From Calcarisporiella thermophila CBS 279.70 (taxonomy: Eukaryota; Calcarisporiellomycota): DNA of 64,000 nt. The stretch is taken from contig NW_027192203.1 in assembly GCF_041956535.1 (NCBI RefSeq), forward strand, positions 310,001 to 374,000, given 5' to 3'. Each line of letters begins with the position of its first letter. Positions within the stretch are counted from its first letter, which is position 1. Both the position numbers and the translations under genes were made by a program. Below, one piece after another: positions 45,583-56,767 of this stretch. The notes beneath the pieces were generated by a model. It had not been told where the DNA came from. It worked only from the letters and a program-made list of their open reading frames with translations, and searched no databases.

Positions 45583-48500
45583 TTAATCCATTAGTGATGG
45601 CCCTCCCGGCTGGTAACCTCCCGGAGGCATTTGCTGATAGGTTTGTTGTGGAGGGTGAGGAGGCTCTTGTCTCCAATTCGTGGGTTGCGGCTGTGGCAGT
45701 TGCTGCCCATGATATCCAGGAGCTGGGTTACTGTACCCATACTGGGGTGTTGGCTGCAGAGGAGGTTGGGGTCCATATGCCGCTGGATCAGAGGTGGGTG
45801 GTCGAACTGGAGGGTATGAGTGCTGCCGCAGGGGAGCTGGCTGGTGAGGGTAACCGTGGGGAGTGTGTGGAGAGGGTTGGTGAGGCGGTTGAGGTGGGTA
45901 CGGCTGGTAGGGCATTTGGCTTTGAGCCTGCTGGTGAGGTTGTTGGTATTGGGTTGGAGGTGGGGGCGGTGCAGCCTGTTGCTGCGGTGTCGAGGAGAAT
46001 GATGGCTCGTACGCGGATGGGTGTTTCGGTGGCAAGGGTGGTCCAGGTCTAGAGCCATACATTGGACTGGAGCCGTGTTGGGGCGGACCAGGATAGTAGG
46101 GTGGCTGAGCCGGTGGAGGATAATTAGGCTGAGAGATGGACTGTGGTGTCTGAGCAGGGGGCAGAGATGGCTGAGGATATGGGCCCTGTTGTGGTTGCTG
46201 GTAAGTCATGGGCTGACGTTGCTCATAGACGGACGGATGCTTTGGGGGAAGTGGCGGTGCAGGTCTCGGACCCAAAATAGGATCCGGCTGAGGTGATTGT
46301 AATGGTGGAGGTTGAGGCGTGTAAGGTTGAGAGGAGGGAGGTTGAGAGGGGGGCCGTGGCAAAAAGTTTTGCTGAGTTTGGTGCTGAGGGGGCATAGGCT
46401 GATACCCGTATTGGGGTTGAGGCTGAGGCTGGGGAGGGGGTGGGGGCTGCTGATACGAAGTGGGATAATGCCCAGAAGGCTGGGATTGAGACGGAACATA
46501 CGGGGACTGCGAGGTAGGCGCTGGACTTATGCCTTGGGAAGGAGCTTGGCTAGCCTGATAGTAAGGGGGCCGCACCGGATCTTGAACCGTCGACAGCCTA
46601 GCCTCGGGCTTGGCCGCAGTAGGTTGTCGCTCCTGTGGATAAGTAGAATAGGTCGAAGCTGGGACCTGGCTGGCGGAGTGAGAAAGGGCGGGGGGCATCT
46701 GCTGCGGGTACTGCTGCTGCGAATATCCTGCGGAATGATCAGGCTGGTGCGGGTTAATGACTGAAGGATGAGTGGCGGGCGCTGGTGCTACCGTAGACAC
46801 GGGCGGTGGTGGAGTGTAATTTTGAGCGCTCCACGCCACTTGTTGTGGTTGAGGTGCATGGGGCGTCTGCGGTACTTGTGGAGCGCTATAGTTAGTTTGC
46901 TGCCGTTGCTGTGAGGGCGGGTATTCGTACGACTGTGGATGAGAAGAGCCATAAATATTTTGCGGCGGTGGAGCTTGAGTAGCAGTAGAAGATGTGGTAC
47001 CCCAATTGGAAACAGGAGCTGGGTCAGCCGGAGCCATGGGCGTGGATTTTGCAGGAGAGCTCGACGGGAGCGTGGGGCCGTGAGGAGAAGTAATGGTGGC
47101 TTGTTGACCGGAAGGCCGGGAAGCCAAAGTGGAGGCAGGCGCATAGGGAGCTTGTGGGGGGATAGACGAGAGTGGAGCTTCCGCAATCGAACCCTGCTGG
47201 GCTGGTCTGGAACCCTGATCATTGCTGGGTGCCGGGGAAGCATAGCTCTGATGGGAGGAATGAGGCGCGGAGAAAGTTGCCGAAGGGGGTTGAGGATTCT
47301 GGACTGGCGTTGACCATGATCGTGAGGTCTTCGCTGGCGAGGCCTTCTCGTGCTGATAGTGATGGGGGTTAAATGGTGGTGGGCTGTTACTGATTTGGCG
47401 AGAGGACATGTCTGCAAGGGACATTCGCTTAGCATTGTCCGTCAGCTGGTTAATGGCTGCATCCACGGATGCGTACAGAGGGGGTAGTGTAGGCGCTGAA
47501 GGGCCAGAGCTGTATTTATTGAGGGCCTCTTGTAGCATCCGACGATCTCGCTCAAGCTTATCTGATTCCTCCTTTTGCACCAAGCGGTTACGTTCCTCAG
47601 CGCGAGCCTTGACAAACTCACGAACGTTTTTTAGCAGCGCCTCGACGAGGTCGGTTAGGTCGGAGTAAAACTGAATCCCCTTTGCGAGCCCGTTCTTTAC
47701 CTCGAAGTAATAGTCTTTGGCTTTCGACAGGCGATCCACCACGGCGCGCCGCTTTTTTTCTGCGGACTGCCACCGATTGGTCACCGATTTGCTTGCATCG
47801 GCAGTCATCAGCGCTTTATACGCGCTCGTTAGCTCCTGTATAGAGGTTTCCTGGAGGTGAATGGTTTGGGCGATCCGAGCCTGGTAAGGGCGGAATTTTT
47901 CGAGCTCTTGAGCAAATATGTGCGGCTCCACGTTATTTTGCTTACGATTCAGCACGAGTATATGGGATATGTCGTCGCGCTGAGCCTAGTTGGAACAAAT
48001 GGGGGTAAATAGAAGGAAGATATCAGAGGGAAACAGTAATTCGAATAAAAAACCTTGTCTTTAAGATCGGCCAACGTGTCCGCCCGTTCCTTGCTAATTT
48101 TTTTCAGCTTGGACATACTCTCGTTGATCATCTCAAGTTTTTCGCGGATGGCTTCTCGTGGGTCATCGCCTTCATCGAGATCCAGTAGGCTCTGCCCCGG
48201 CGTCGACTGATCTACCCCGACCATAGCCTCAGCAAAAATACGACCTAGGTCGTCTCCGTCCGCCCCTCCGCGCAACACCGACACATCCTGCACAATCGAC
48301 TCATATTTGTGCTGCAGCTGTCGATCGGACAAGTTGGCTTGCTCGAGTGCCTCGCGGTGCGTACGCAAATCTTGGCGAAATGCAGAGGTCAATGATCCGG
48401 ACGGGGCCTGTGTCCAGCGATCGCCGTACTTGACCCGCATCGCTTCACACGCGCGCTGCTCCTCATCCAAATTGATTCCAATGACATCAAGCAATTCGCG

Positions 48501-50067
48501 TACTCTACTTTTAAGGCCATCCAACGTCTCTATCAGCTCGTAGACATTCCCATTTTGCTCTTCGTCCGCCCTAATCCTATCAGCCCAGTCCCGCGCGTCC
48601 GAAGTTGGTGTGGCGAATTCGTCCAGCGATCCCGAGTGCTCGTTGATCGTGCGCTTGAATTTCTCGAGAATACCAGGAAGTTTCATATATTCAAGCGCAG
48701 ACTGCAATTCGTTCTCAGCCAGATCGCATTTTTCGGTCTCCCCCCTAACCAGTTTTGCCTTCTCCTCCGAGTAGAGCGATGAGGACTCATGCACGGAGAG
48801 CGGGATGAGACGCGCAAAAATATCCGCCCCGACCACTCGCTGTGTCTCTTGCTGGTTGTAGAGCTCTGATATGGGCAGCGCCTTCACCGCATTCAATTTG
48901 TCGATCGCCGGGAGAATGCTTTCGCTAGGCACCACATCATGGTAGACCAGGTCGTTATCGCGAACGGCTGTATTCTTTTTCTCGGTAAGCATTGCCAAGA
49001 GGCTCTTGGTAATTTCCATCAAGCCAACTCCAGCATCAAGCACCATTCCCGGGCAAATTGTAGGACCAAAAGTACCAACCAACTGCCCGCAGAGCTTGAC
49101 GGCTTCCTTTGCGTTGGTCTCGCCGATTGTGAAGCGACTCACCATCTCCCCATATTTATTCTCCGCCTCACACGCAACGGCTCGGTGATAATGCGCTAGT
49201 GCAAGGAACATTTTGTTTTTTGTCTAATGAGAGTCGATATGTAAAAAGAATTAATAACTCTGAGTTCTTGGGGCAAACACAAGGCATAGTCCACACCTGA
49301 CACATGCTCAACCAACTCCGATCAAATACACCTTTACTTAGACCCTCATTAAGCCCCTCGACCGCGGCACCATAAGACCATGCCGCTTGGGCGGCAAGCT
49401 TTGCGAGAAATGCATGCTTCTTCTTCTCATTGACACTCCGTTCAAAGAAACACTCCTGTGCCTGTGCAAGCATCAACTGAACAAGCAATTTGAGAGTATC
49501 CCGGTTGAGATCGAGCGATGGAGCATGTAGAAAGTTGTCATTAATGTACTGAAACATCCCAGCAGCGTACTGGAAATAATGATACGCGCATTTGAGTCCA
49601 TCTGCTTCCGAACGATTCTGCTGTGAAGCTATAGCGGATAGCACCGCCCCAATATTGAATATGACGCTGGCTTTTTCGAATGCGAGCGAGTATTGTGATG
49701 TGCCATGCCGTGTGAATGCGTCATACCTTCAATTGATAAAAAGGGAATGAATCGGCAATATTGCAGCGCACAGTAATAAATGCGAAATTTACCAAGTGAA
49801 CAGGATCTTTATATGATTCTCATCTATGGGAAACCTCAGCTCTAGCAATTCCAACTGACAAAAATATTTGTATAGAATATCGCGACCGGTAGCATCCTCG
49901 CCTGCACCTCGCATATCCTGGCGCAAACGCTGGATGTAGCCTATCTCTTCGTTGTATTTTTCCGGATCCTCCTGGTATATTTGGGCGATGTGCCTTTTAA
50001 GCGGTGTACCCAGATCTACTTCGTCTGTCCGCTTAAAAGGAATAAAAATGGTCGGACTCTGACTCAT
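45583..50067 (-). CDS. ALIX/Bro1/PalA (Rim20) ESCRT-associated protein
   Basis: ESCRT-III-binding adaptor that acts in multivesicular-body sorting or in the fungal alkaline-pH (Pal/Rim) pathway. Four exons encode about 1,430 residues. The Bro1 domain starts IFIPFKRTDEVDLGTPLKRH and includes AFEKASVIFNIGAVLSAIAS with SQQN. It continues FQYAAGMFQYINDNF, then MLAQAQECFFER, then MFLALAHYHRAVACE. The V domain has PGILEKFKRTINEHSG, then GLKSRVRELLDVIGINLDEE, then HILVLNRKQNNVEPHIFAQE. The last 430 or so residues are Pro/Gln/Tyr-rich. Right after the V domain comes GPSAPTLPPLY, with a PSAP motif. Further on RPAPPLPPKHPS and RPGPPLPPKHPS repeat. Length and the proline-rich tail exceed yeast Bro1 and resemble animal ALIX and PalA; which pathway it serves is not clear. 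Confidence 0.93.
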
Positions 50068-50412
50068 GGGAAATGAAATCGCTTCGAAATGAAAAATTCG
50101 AGTAAATTACGGCTTTAATGTGTAAGAGTAAAAGATAAGCCGGGAGGATATTCAATATAGATCCTAATAATTAAACAAAGAAATCTTAGACAAGTGTAGA
50201 GAAAAAGAAAGTCGTTGCGAAATGCCAAGGAGTTTTGTCGCGTTAAAATCCCTAATGATCCAATGGTGAGATCAACGTCACGAATTTTAGCCTCAGAAAC
50301 CTGGGCGGATTTTTGAATCTCAAATCTTCTCGTAGGAAAAATAGGTTGGATTAAAATGTTTAAAAGTACGTTTTCTTTGTTAAGACATTATATTACAGAC
50401 TTAAATAGAACA
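50068..50412. other. ALIX promoter / F-box gene 3' region
   Basis: About 345 bp between two genes on the minus strand; holds the ALIX promoter and the beginning of the downstream sequence. No gene seen. Confidence 0.5.
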
Positions 50413-52292
50413 TCAAATAAAAGACCATATTTTGACCAATCCAATGTCAGAGGCACAATATTCGCCCTTCGTCCTCGCCTCATCCTGGCACCGTAGACGT
50501 GGCCGGGAGCCAACGCTGATGATCCTTGACTCATCAAACGCCACCCATTGTAGGCCCTTATGGAGTTTTGACCGGTGAACTATTTGCGACTGCTCAGCAG
50601 AGTGCTCCGTGGCCGTAGCCTCCTCATCACAAGGTAGGGGAAAATCTGTCAACGAAACGATGAAATTCCCTAGCTCTGCGCTATCCCCATTTTTGAGTTG
50701 TGACAACTCCCACACTTTTATGCTCCATTGATCCGCGCTTACTAGCCTGCACCCGTCGACCGACAGGCTCATTACACGGCTAGTATGACCATAGAGGGTT
50801 TGACTATGGTGCAGCTCTAGGGTGTTGTTGTCAGAGTGTACATGAAAAACTTGAATAGTGTTATCGATGTGGGCTGTGAAAATATAAGGTGACGAATGGG
50901 CTATACTGGTTATTGCAGCGAATGAAGGGATTCCTGAATCATTGTAAAGGCTGAAGGGGTGGGAGTCTATGCTGGAAATTGAAGTTGTATGTCGCGTCCA
51001 AAGTATCCGCTGCTCTGAGAAAAGAATTTCCTATATTTTCATACAAGATGGATGAATGAACATATGACAAATGAACACATCGCTTTATACTTACTTGATA
51101 CCCAAGAGTCCATCCACCATTCAAAATGGGAACGGAATAGCCGATCACTGTTTTCCATCTGCGGTCTCTCGACGCGCAGTCCAACTCATTCATGCAAACT
51201 AACGAGAGCTCCACAGGCTGCGAGAATATATAGCCTTTCAGTTGATGTAGTAGGACAGGTGCTGGGAATTTTCCATCATTCTCCCTCTCGTTCTCTTTGA
51301 TTAGATATATTGATAAAATGAAATCCAAAGTGCAGGTGATGAAAATGGAGCTGTTGAGGGCAACGGCAATGATAGGAGACGGCTCTAAACCGGTGGTTGT
51401 GCAGACAGGCTGCGTAAAAAGTTCCTTTACGTCCTCTCCCTCCATCTCCCATAGACTGAATCCTCCATTAGAAAACCCGGCCAGCACCCTCCACCCACTC
51501 TCTCTTTCCTCACTATCTAACCGCAAACAGGTAATAGACACGTCACTCCATAATTCTTTCTCGGCCATCAAGGCACTGCGTAATGATACAACATGTCGAT
51601 ACTCAAGCGAGTTCACCGCGCGCCATACCTCAATTACCGGAAGCTCTTGACGCATGTTCACAGCGGTTAAAATAATATCTTTTGTGAACTGTACAAGAGG
51701 ATTGGGCGTCAAAAGTGAAGCTTCTTCCTTTTTGCTGCGCACATCAAGAAGCGAAGCGGGATCGAGAGAGTTGACACGGTATTTTCCTTTGAACCAGTTA
51801 TGCGATATCTGAAACATTGATTTCCAGTCTTGCTGACCATAGTGCTTTCGAGCAACGGATTGCTTGACAATTTCGAGTCTTGAAACCATAGGAGACACTT
51901 GCTTTCCAAACCTTTTGTCCCCAAATGTCGGTTCCCGAGAGACTAGTGGCCATGGGCGCCGTGGTGGGGGGAAGCGGGACAAGAAAAGATTTTTCCACAA
52001 CTGTGCCAAAAAAGAAAAGGTTAATTTGAAAAATTATTAAGCGCGAGCTGAAAATTTCATGGCATACGTGAAGGTCATTAGCTAATCTATACCAATTAGT
52101 AGACACCCGCGAGCAGATGCTAAGATCATAGGCACCAAGGAAGTAAAAAATATGAAGTATAAGTTCGTCAGAGAGATATTTTGTAAAATCTATGGGCCGT
52201 TCATCCTTCAGAGATGGTGATTTTAGCCGTCGCTTCTGTGTTCGAGTATCTGTCTCTTTAATTATTAAAGCTCTTTTTGGCATTTTTGGCAT
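50413..52292 (-). CDS. F-box protein with C-terminal WD40 repeats
   Basis: Probable substrate receptor of an SCF ubiquitin ligase. Three exons give about 580 residues. The basic N-terminus (MPKMPKRALIIKE) is followed by the F-box: FTKYLSDELILHIFYFLGAY, then DLSICSRVSTNWYRLANDLH with LWKNLFLSRFPPP. Residues about 120-330 contain weak WD-like strands (IEVWRAVNSLEY, VLAGFSNGGFSLWEMEGEDV). Clear repeats lie near the end: SPYIFTAHIDNTIQVFHVHS, then YGHTSRVMSLSVDGCRLVSA with DQWSIKVWEL, then IGLVKIWSFI at the stop. Similar F-box/WD proteins are found across fungi but I cannot name an ortholog or target. Confidence 0.85.
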
Positions 52293-53348
52293 GGAGATTT
52301 AAGGAACTGAATAGTGATTAGTGAATGCAAAGATACTGGTTGAGGGATTGACTAGTGAATGTGACTGCAAATTTACGAGAGATAGTAAGGTACCGTTCAA
52401 TGGTCTATTATACATGGCAACATAAATGGTCTATATCCTAGTTAATCAAAAGAATAAACCAGTTTGCTTGATGGTAATGTAGAGAAAAATTCGAACACTT
52501 GGACTAACTCTCGGTCTAATAATAAGTTGTGGATTTTTTGGTCTTTTCGTTTTTTCTTTTTCCATGGCTCGTTTTCCAGTCATTATCGATTAAATTATTG
52601 GAGCCATTGCGTATAAACCCTCTGTAACTGTTTGCTTCGTCATTTAATAAATACCCACTCCCCAACAATAGGCGACAATTCAGAGCCACTGGATACCAAT
52701 TTTTGATTTGTTGTAGGCTTCAGATATTACACAATATTACTCTCGAAATACATAGATGCTTTTTTTAACGTTTATGTTTGAAACGACTCTCAATTACTTC
52801 CAACCTATTCCTAATCCCTATTCGACCTCCAATTATTTACCGCTTTTTGCCGTGTAATTCCAGCAAAAGGTTTTTGCACGATGCAAGCGGAGATAACCCC
52901 AAAAGACCTTCAAAGTTTCATATCAGCTTTTCTGAGGATTTTTCAGAGGAACCTTTCTTCAGTTGAGCCTCTATTCAACACGTATTCATATCTCAACCAC
53001 ATTCAATATTCAATCGAATCCACCGTGTCTACCCAGCCGGTTTTTCATCTCCCTTTCTTATTTGCCTTTGGCTTGTTTATCCATTTTTTTTCTCTGTGGA
53101 TGTTTGATAATGAAAACCTCAGCACAATGTGAAATCTCTCAAAATTATATATGAGTGGCAGAAAGTACCCTGTGGTGGAACTTGACTATGTACCGCGTGA
53201 CTAATTGAAATCTCTAATAAACCCCACAAAGAGAAAATTTCCTCTTTTTTTTCTCTTCTTCTTATTCTCTTATAATTTCTTTCCCCTCTATAAGTCCTAT
53301 ACTTGCTTATTCTGAGTTTCAACACGCCGAACTAAGAAATACCGAGTC
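52293..53348. other. Divergent promoter region (F-box / YABBY-like)
   Basis: About 1.05 kb, AT-rich for this half of the window, with T/C-rich tracts near 53,230-53,290 and a CTATAAGT element at about 53,287, about 60 bp before the YABBY-like start. No gene supported. Confidence 0.5.
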
Positions 53349-53956
53349 ATGGCTAAAGACAAAGTCACCAAGAAGTCGACAAGTGGTATGTACACTATAC
53401 ACCTCCCACCATTAGGCCCCCATTATGATTAATTAATTACAAAATTACCATCATTTTTCTGATTTTTTTCTTTCGTTTCTTTCCCAAAGGAGGGCCCAAA
53501 AAACTTACTCCCTACAACAAGTTTATGAAGGTTGGTATGTGACGTGCTTTTCATAACGTCACATAAAGAGCTCTTTTTAGTAGTCCCGCTCGAATTCTGC
53601 TAATGGAACATTGCTAACCAATTAACAATGATCAATTCATATTTACAGGAAGAGCTCGCGAAAATAAAAAAGGACAAGCCCGACCTTAACCACAAGGTAA
53701 TGTTGAGCACCCATTGCAAATGCAAAGATTATGCAATGGCTCACTTCTTTACAGACTAAATTCTCTCTCCCAACGTCTCATGCTCACAGTTTCTCTTCTA
53801 CATTACAGGAAGCTTTTAAAATGGCCGCGAGCGTAAGTTTTCATATAAGCTGTACTCTTCTTTGTGGGCCTCACTCCTAATTACCTTCTTGCTTTCATAC
53901 AGCGCTGGAAAGATAGCCCCGAAAACCCAAAGAAGGGCCAAACGAAATCAAAGTAA
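53349..53956 (+). CDS. YABBY-like HMG-related microprotein
   Basis: Five exons, some under 30 nt, encode only 67 residues. The first exon is 53349-53385 (MAKDKVTKKSTS). The rest read LTPYNKFMKEELAKIKKDKP, then DLNHKEAFKMAASRWKDSPE with NPKKGQTKSK at the stop. The pattern S/TPYNxFMKxELxxxKxxxPxxxHKEAFKxAAxxWxxSPENPK is that of small fungal nuclear proteins annotated as YABBY-type, whose C-terminal helix is HMG-box-related. DNA binding and a chromatin or transcriptional role are therefore likely but inferred. The coding sequence is spread over 600 bp, so more than half of the gene is intron. Good splice signals and exact preservation of the motif across the four joins support all exons. Confidence 0.87.
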
Positions 53957-55233
53957 ACTAGGAGCCCATGCTCTCTACCAGTGTTTAATCATATCTTTTT
54001 CGGCTTCAGCAGTTTTTTTTTATTTTTTGTAATCCCTCATTTCCCCTCTGTATTTCTTTATTCCTCTTTTAGCGTGTCTTTGATGGGTTTTAAGAGTTTT
54101 TGTCATATACAGGCATATTTTTATTAGCTAGCATGTGTTTTATTTTTTTTGTTTGTCTCAAGCTGAAGCATCTGTGCTTAATGAAAAATAATGATATCTC
54201 TATTCTTTCGCGTTTAGCTTTAAGAGTTTAACGAGTTCTCAATGCGTGAGCTTCTCACCAATATATTGCGGTGCCAAAAATACTGGTGCCAAACTCGGGC
54301 AAAAATAATAGACTTGTCCCTCTTTTATATTCACTTTAATTTTCTAAGCTGGCGACTGGAGCTCGCCCGTGGGATTATATGCGCATTTTATCGAGAAGCC
54401 ACATGGTTTGACTCCAGTAAAATAGCAGTATATACTAATAGTCCATGGCTTTTTCTTTCCCTTAACATTGATTATACTTGCAGCATAGAGCAGAAGGCGA
54501 GAAGCTCTTTACATCTCTTAACAATGCAAAGGGATGTTTTATACCAAGCTCTCCTGGCCAATAGTCATAGATCGCATCTTACAGCAGCTGGCTGCTTCAT
54601 AGGAATTCACTCTGTGAAGAGTGCATAGTGCATATAAAGTGGATGGCTTTACAGCATACAACCGCCATTGCATATATGCATAGATTTCTAAAGTATATAT
54701 ATCTGAGTAAATTTGCGAGAAATAAAATTCTTGTGCGGCAGTAGTTTGCATAGGCAGTTACAGAACGAATATGTTGACTGGGGTTAGCATGCATACACTG
54801 TTTAATAGTGGCCTAATCCCGAAAAAAGCTGTGTGTTTTGCACGGCAGTCAAGGACTCGCTGTATCTAAGAATAGAGATAATACGAAGTGTTATATATTA
54901 TGAAAAGTTTTGAATTACGTGATTAAAATGCTCTTTTGACTCTACACAACCTCAGAAATATTACTACGCTAGCATTATTATAATGAAGATAGGTTACTGA
55001 GTACTAGATATAGCTGGTAGAGACAGTATAGGATCGAAGTTACTCCACTCGTATAGTCATCTTGTTCTGGTACTCTAAATCTAATATTGCATATACTCTA
55101 GTTGGCTTCATAGTGTAGTGGAATATGTATTTGACTCGGGATAGAAATGGGGAATAAAAATGTGACTTGTTCCATGACTGTGTAAAATAACCATGTTCTG
55201 TCGAATTTATTGTCGCACCTCAACTTTGGCAGG
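53957..55233. other. Intergenic region (3' end of YABBY-like gene, promoter of cysteine synthase)
   Basis: About 1.28 kb, AT-rich. It carries the YABBY-like 3' region (T-rich, about 53,990-54,150) and the cysteine synthase promoter. Short open frames here show no conserved pattern. Nothing else found. Confidence 0.5.
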
Positions 55234-56598
55234 ATGCCTCTCTCTAGAGTGTTTGCACCTGAAAACCGTGAGATTCTTCTTGCTGGATGTTTCGTCGGCT
55301 CACTTATAACAGCTGGAGTGACTTCCATTCTTCTTTTGTCAACTCGCAAGGAACGAATTGGTAATGACAGTGATATTATTCCTCGATCGAAGAGCCGAAC
55401 AGAAATTGTGGATGGGGTCGCTGGCTTGATCGGCAATACGCCTATTTTTCGGATCAAAAGCTTATCCGAAGCGACAGGGTGCGAAATTCTGGCAAAAGCT
55501 GAGGTTTGTCTTCAAAAGTCCGGGGAGGGGCAAAATTTCCAATTAACCCATCCCATTAACTTAGTTCCTCAATCCAGGAGGTAGCCCGAAGGATCGTGTA
55601 GCACTCAATATCATCGAGCAGGCTGAAATAGCAGGACTCTTACATCCCAATTCTGGCAGCACGGTCTTTGAGGGTACTGTTGGAAGCACCGGAATCTCTC
55701 TTGCCATGATTGCTCGAGCTAAGGGCTATCGCGCCTGGATATGCATGCCTGATGATCAGGCTAAGGAGAAATATGAGCTCCTTGAGAAACTGGGGGCGAC
55801 CGTCGAAAAAGTCAGACCCGTTAGCATCGTGGACCCAAATCAGTTTGTGAATTTAGCGCGAAGGAGAGCCGACGAATTTGGCAAAGGAGAAGGCATGGGT
55901 GAGGGCTTCTTTGCGAACCAATTCGAAACGGTAGCGAATTTTGAAGCCCATTACAAGACCACTGGACCAGAGATTTTACGACAGACCGACGGCAACATCG
56001 ATGCAGTCGTTTTGGGAGCAGGTATGTTCTCCTTGATCTTTCTGTAGGCGCCAATTAATTACTAAAAACTCGACGATTGCATCATAATCCAGGGACAGGG
56101 GGAACGCTCGCCGGCATCACCCGCTACCTTAAGCCTCGTATTCCCAACCTCAAAGTGTTCCTCGCGGATCCACCGGGGTCAGGTCTCTATAATCGCGTCA
56201 AACACAACGTGATGTATTCTCCGATGGAGGCAGAAGGCAAACGGCGTCGCCACCAGGTAGACACAGTGGTGGAGGGCATAGGGATCAATCGCATCACGCA
56301 AAACATCCGGCTTATTGAGGGATGGGTGGACGATGCGGTGCGTGTTACCGATCGAGAGGCAGTGTTGATGTCCCGCTATCTGGTGGAGAAGGATGGAATC
56401 TTTGTCGGCAGCTCCAGCGCCGTGAATTGTGTGGGAGCGGTGAAGGTGGCCCGAATGCTGGGCCCTGGCCACCGAATTGTAACCGTGTTGTGCGATTCCG
56501 GACAACGTCACCTGACGAAGTTTTGGAACGACAAGTATATCGAAGAGGCCGGGATCGATACATCAGTAGAGGGGGAGGGTTTGGATTTTGTACTATAG
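55234..56598 (+). CDS. Membrane-anchored cysteine synthase (mitochondrial outer-membrane type)
   Basis: PLP enzyme forming cysteine from O-acetylserine and sulfide, or a close relative. Three exons encode about 410 residues. An N-terminal hydrophobic segment, ILLAGCFVGSLITAGVTSIL, precedes the enzyme; this layout is known for the fungal cysteine synthase 2 / outer-membrane form. The catalytic part: VDGVAGLIGNTPIFRIKSLS, then FLNPGGSPKDRVALNIIEQA (PLP lysine in SPKDR). Then TVFEGTVGSTGISLAMIARA (substrate loop), then GTGGTLAGITRYLKPRIP (phosphate-binding glycine loop), then DGIFVGSSSAVNCVGAVKVA near the C-terminus. Compared with cytosolic forms there is an insertion around FFANQFETVANFEAHYKTTG, as in the fungal membrane form. 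The gene converges with SNU114, with about 170 bp between the stops. Confidence 0.9.
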
Positions 56599-56767
56599 GA
56601 TATCCGAATTAAAAGACATGCTGGAGCGAGGGGGACGGCATTTTGCATACCGGCATTTTTTTTATTGTCAATAAAATGGATTATTTATTTATCATTTGTT
56701 TTTTTTTGCATAAGAAACACACAAGCACTGGTGCGTGCCCCACCCACTCATTATCTGCAGTCGTGAA

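Noticed and set aside
54242-54794. Open frames of 65-128 codons on both strands between the YABBY-like and cysteine synthase genes
   Set aside because: No conserved pattern, overlapping each other and located in AT-rich intergenic sequence.
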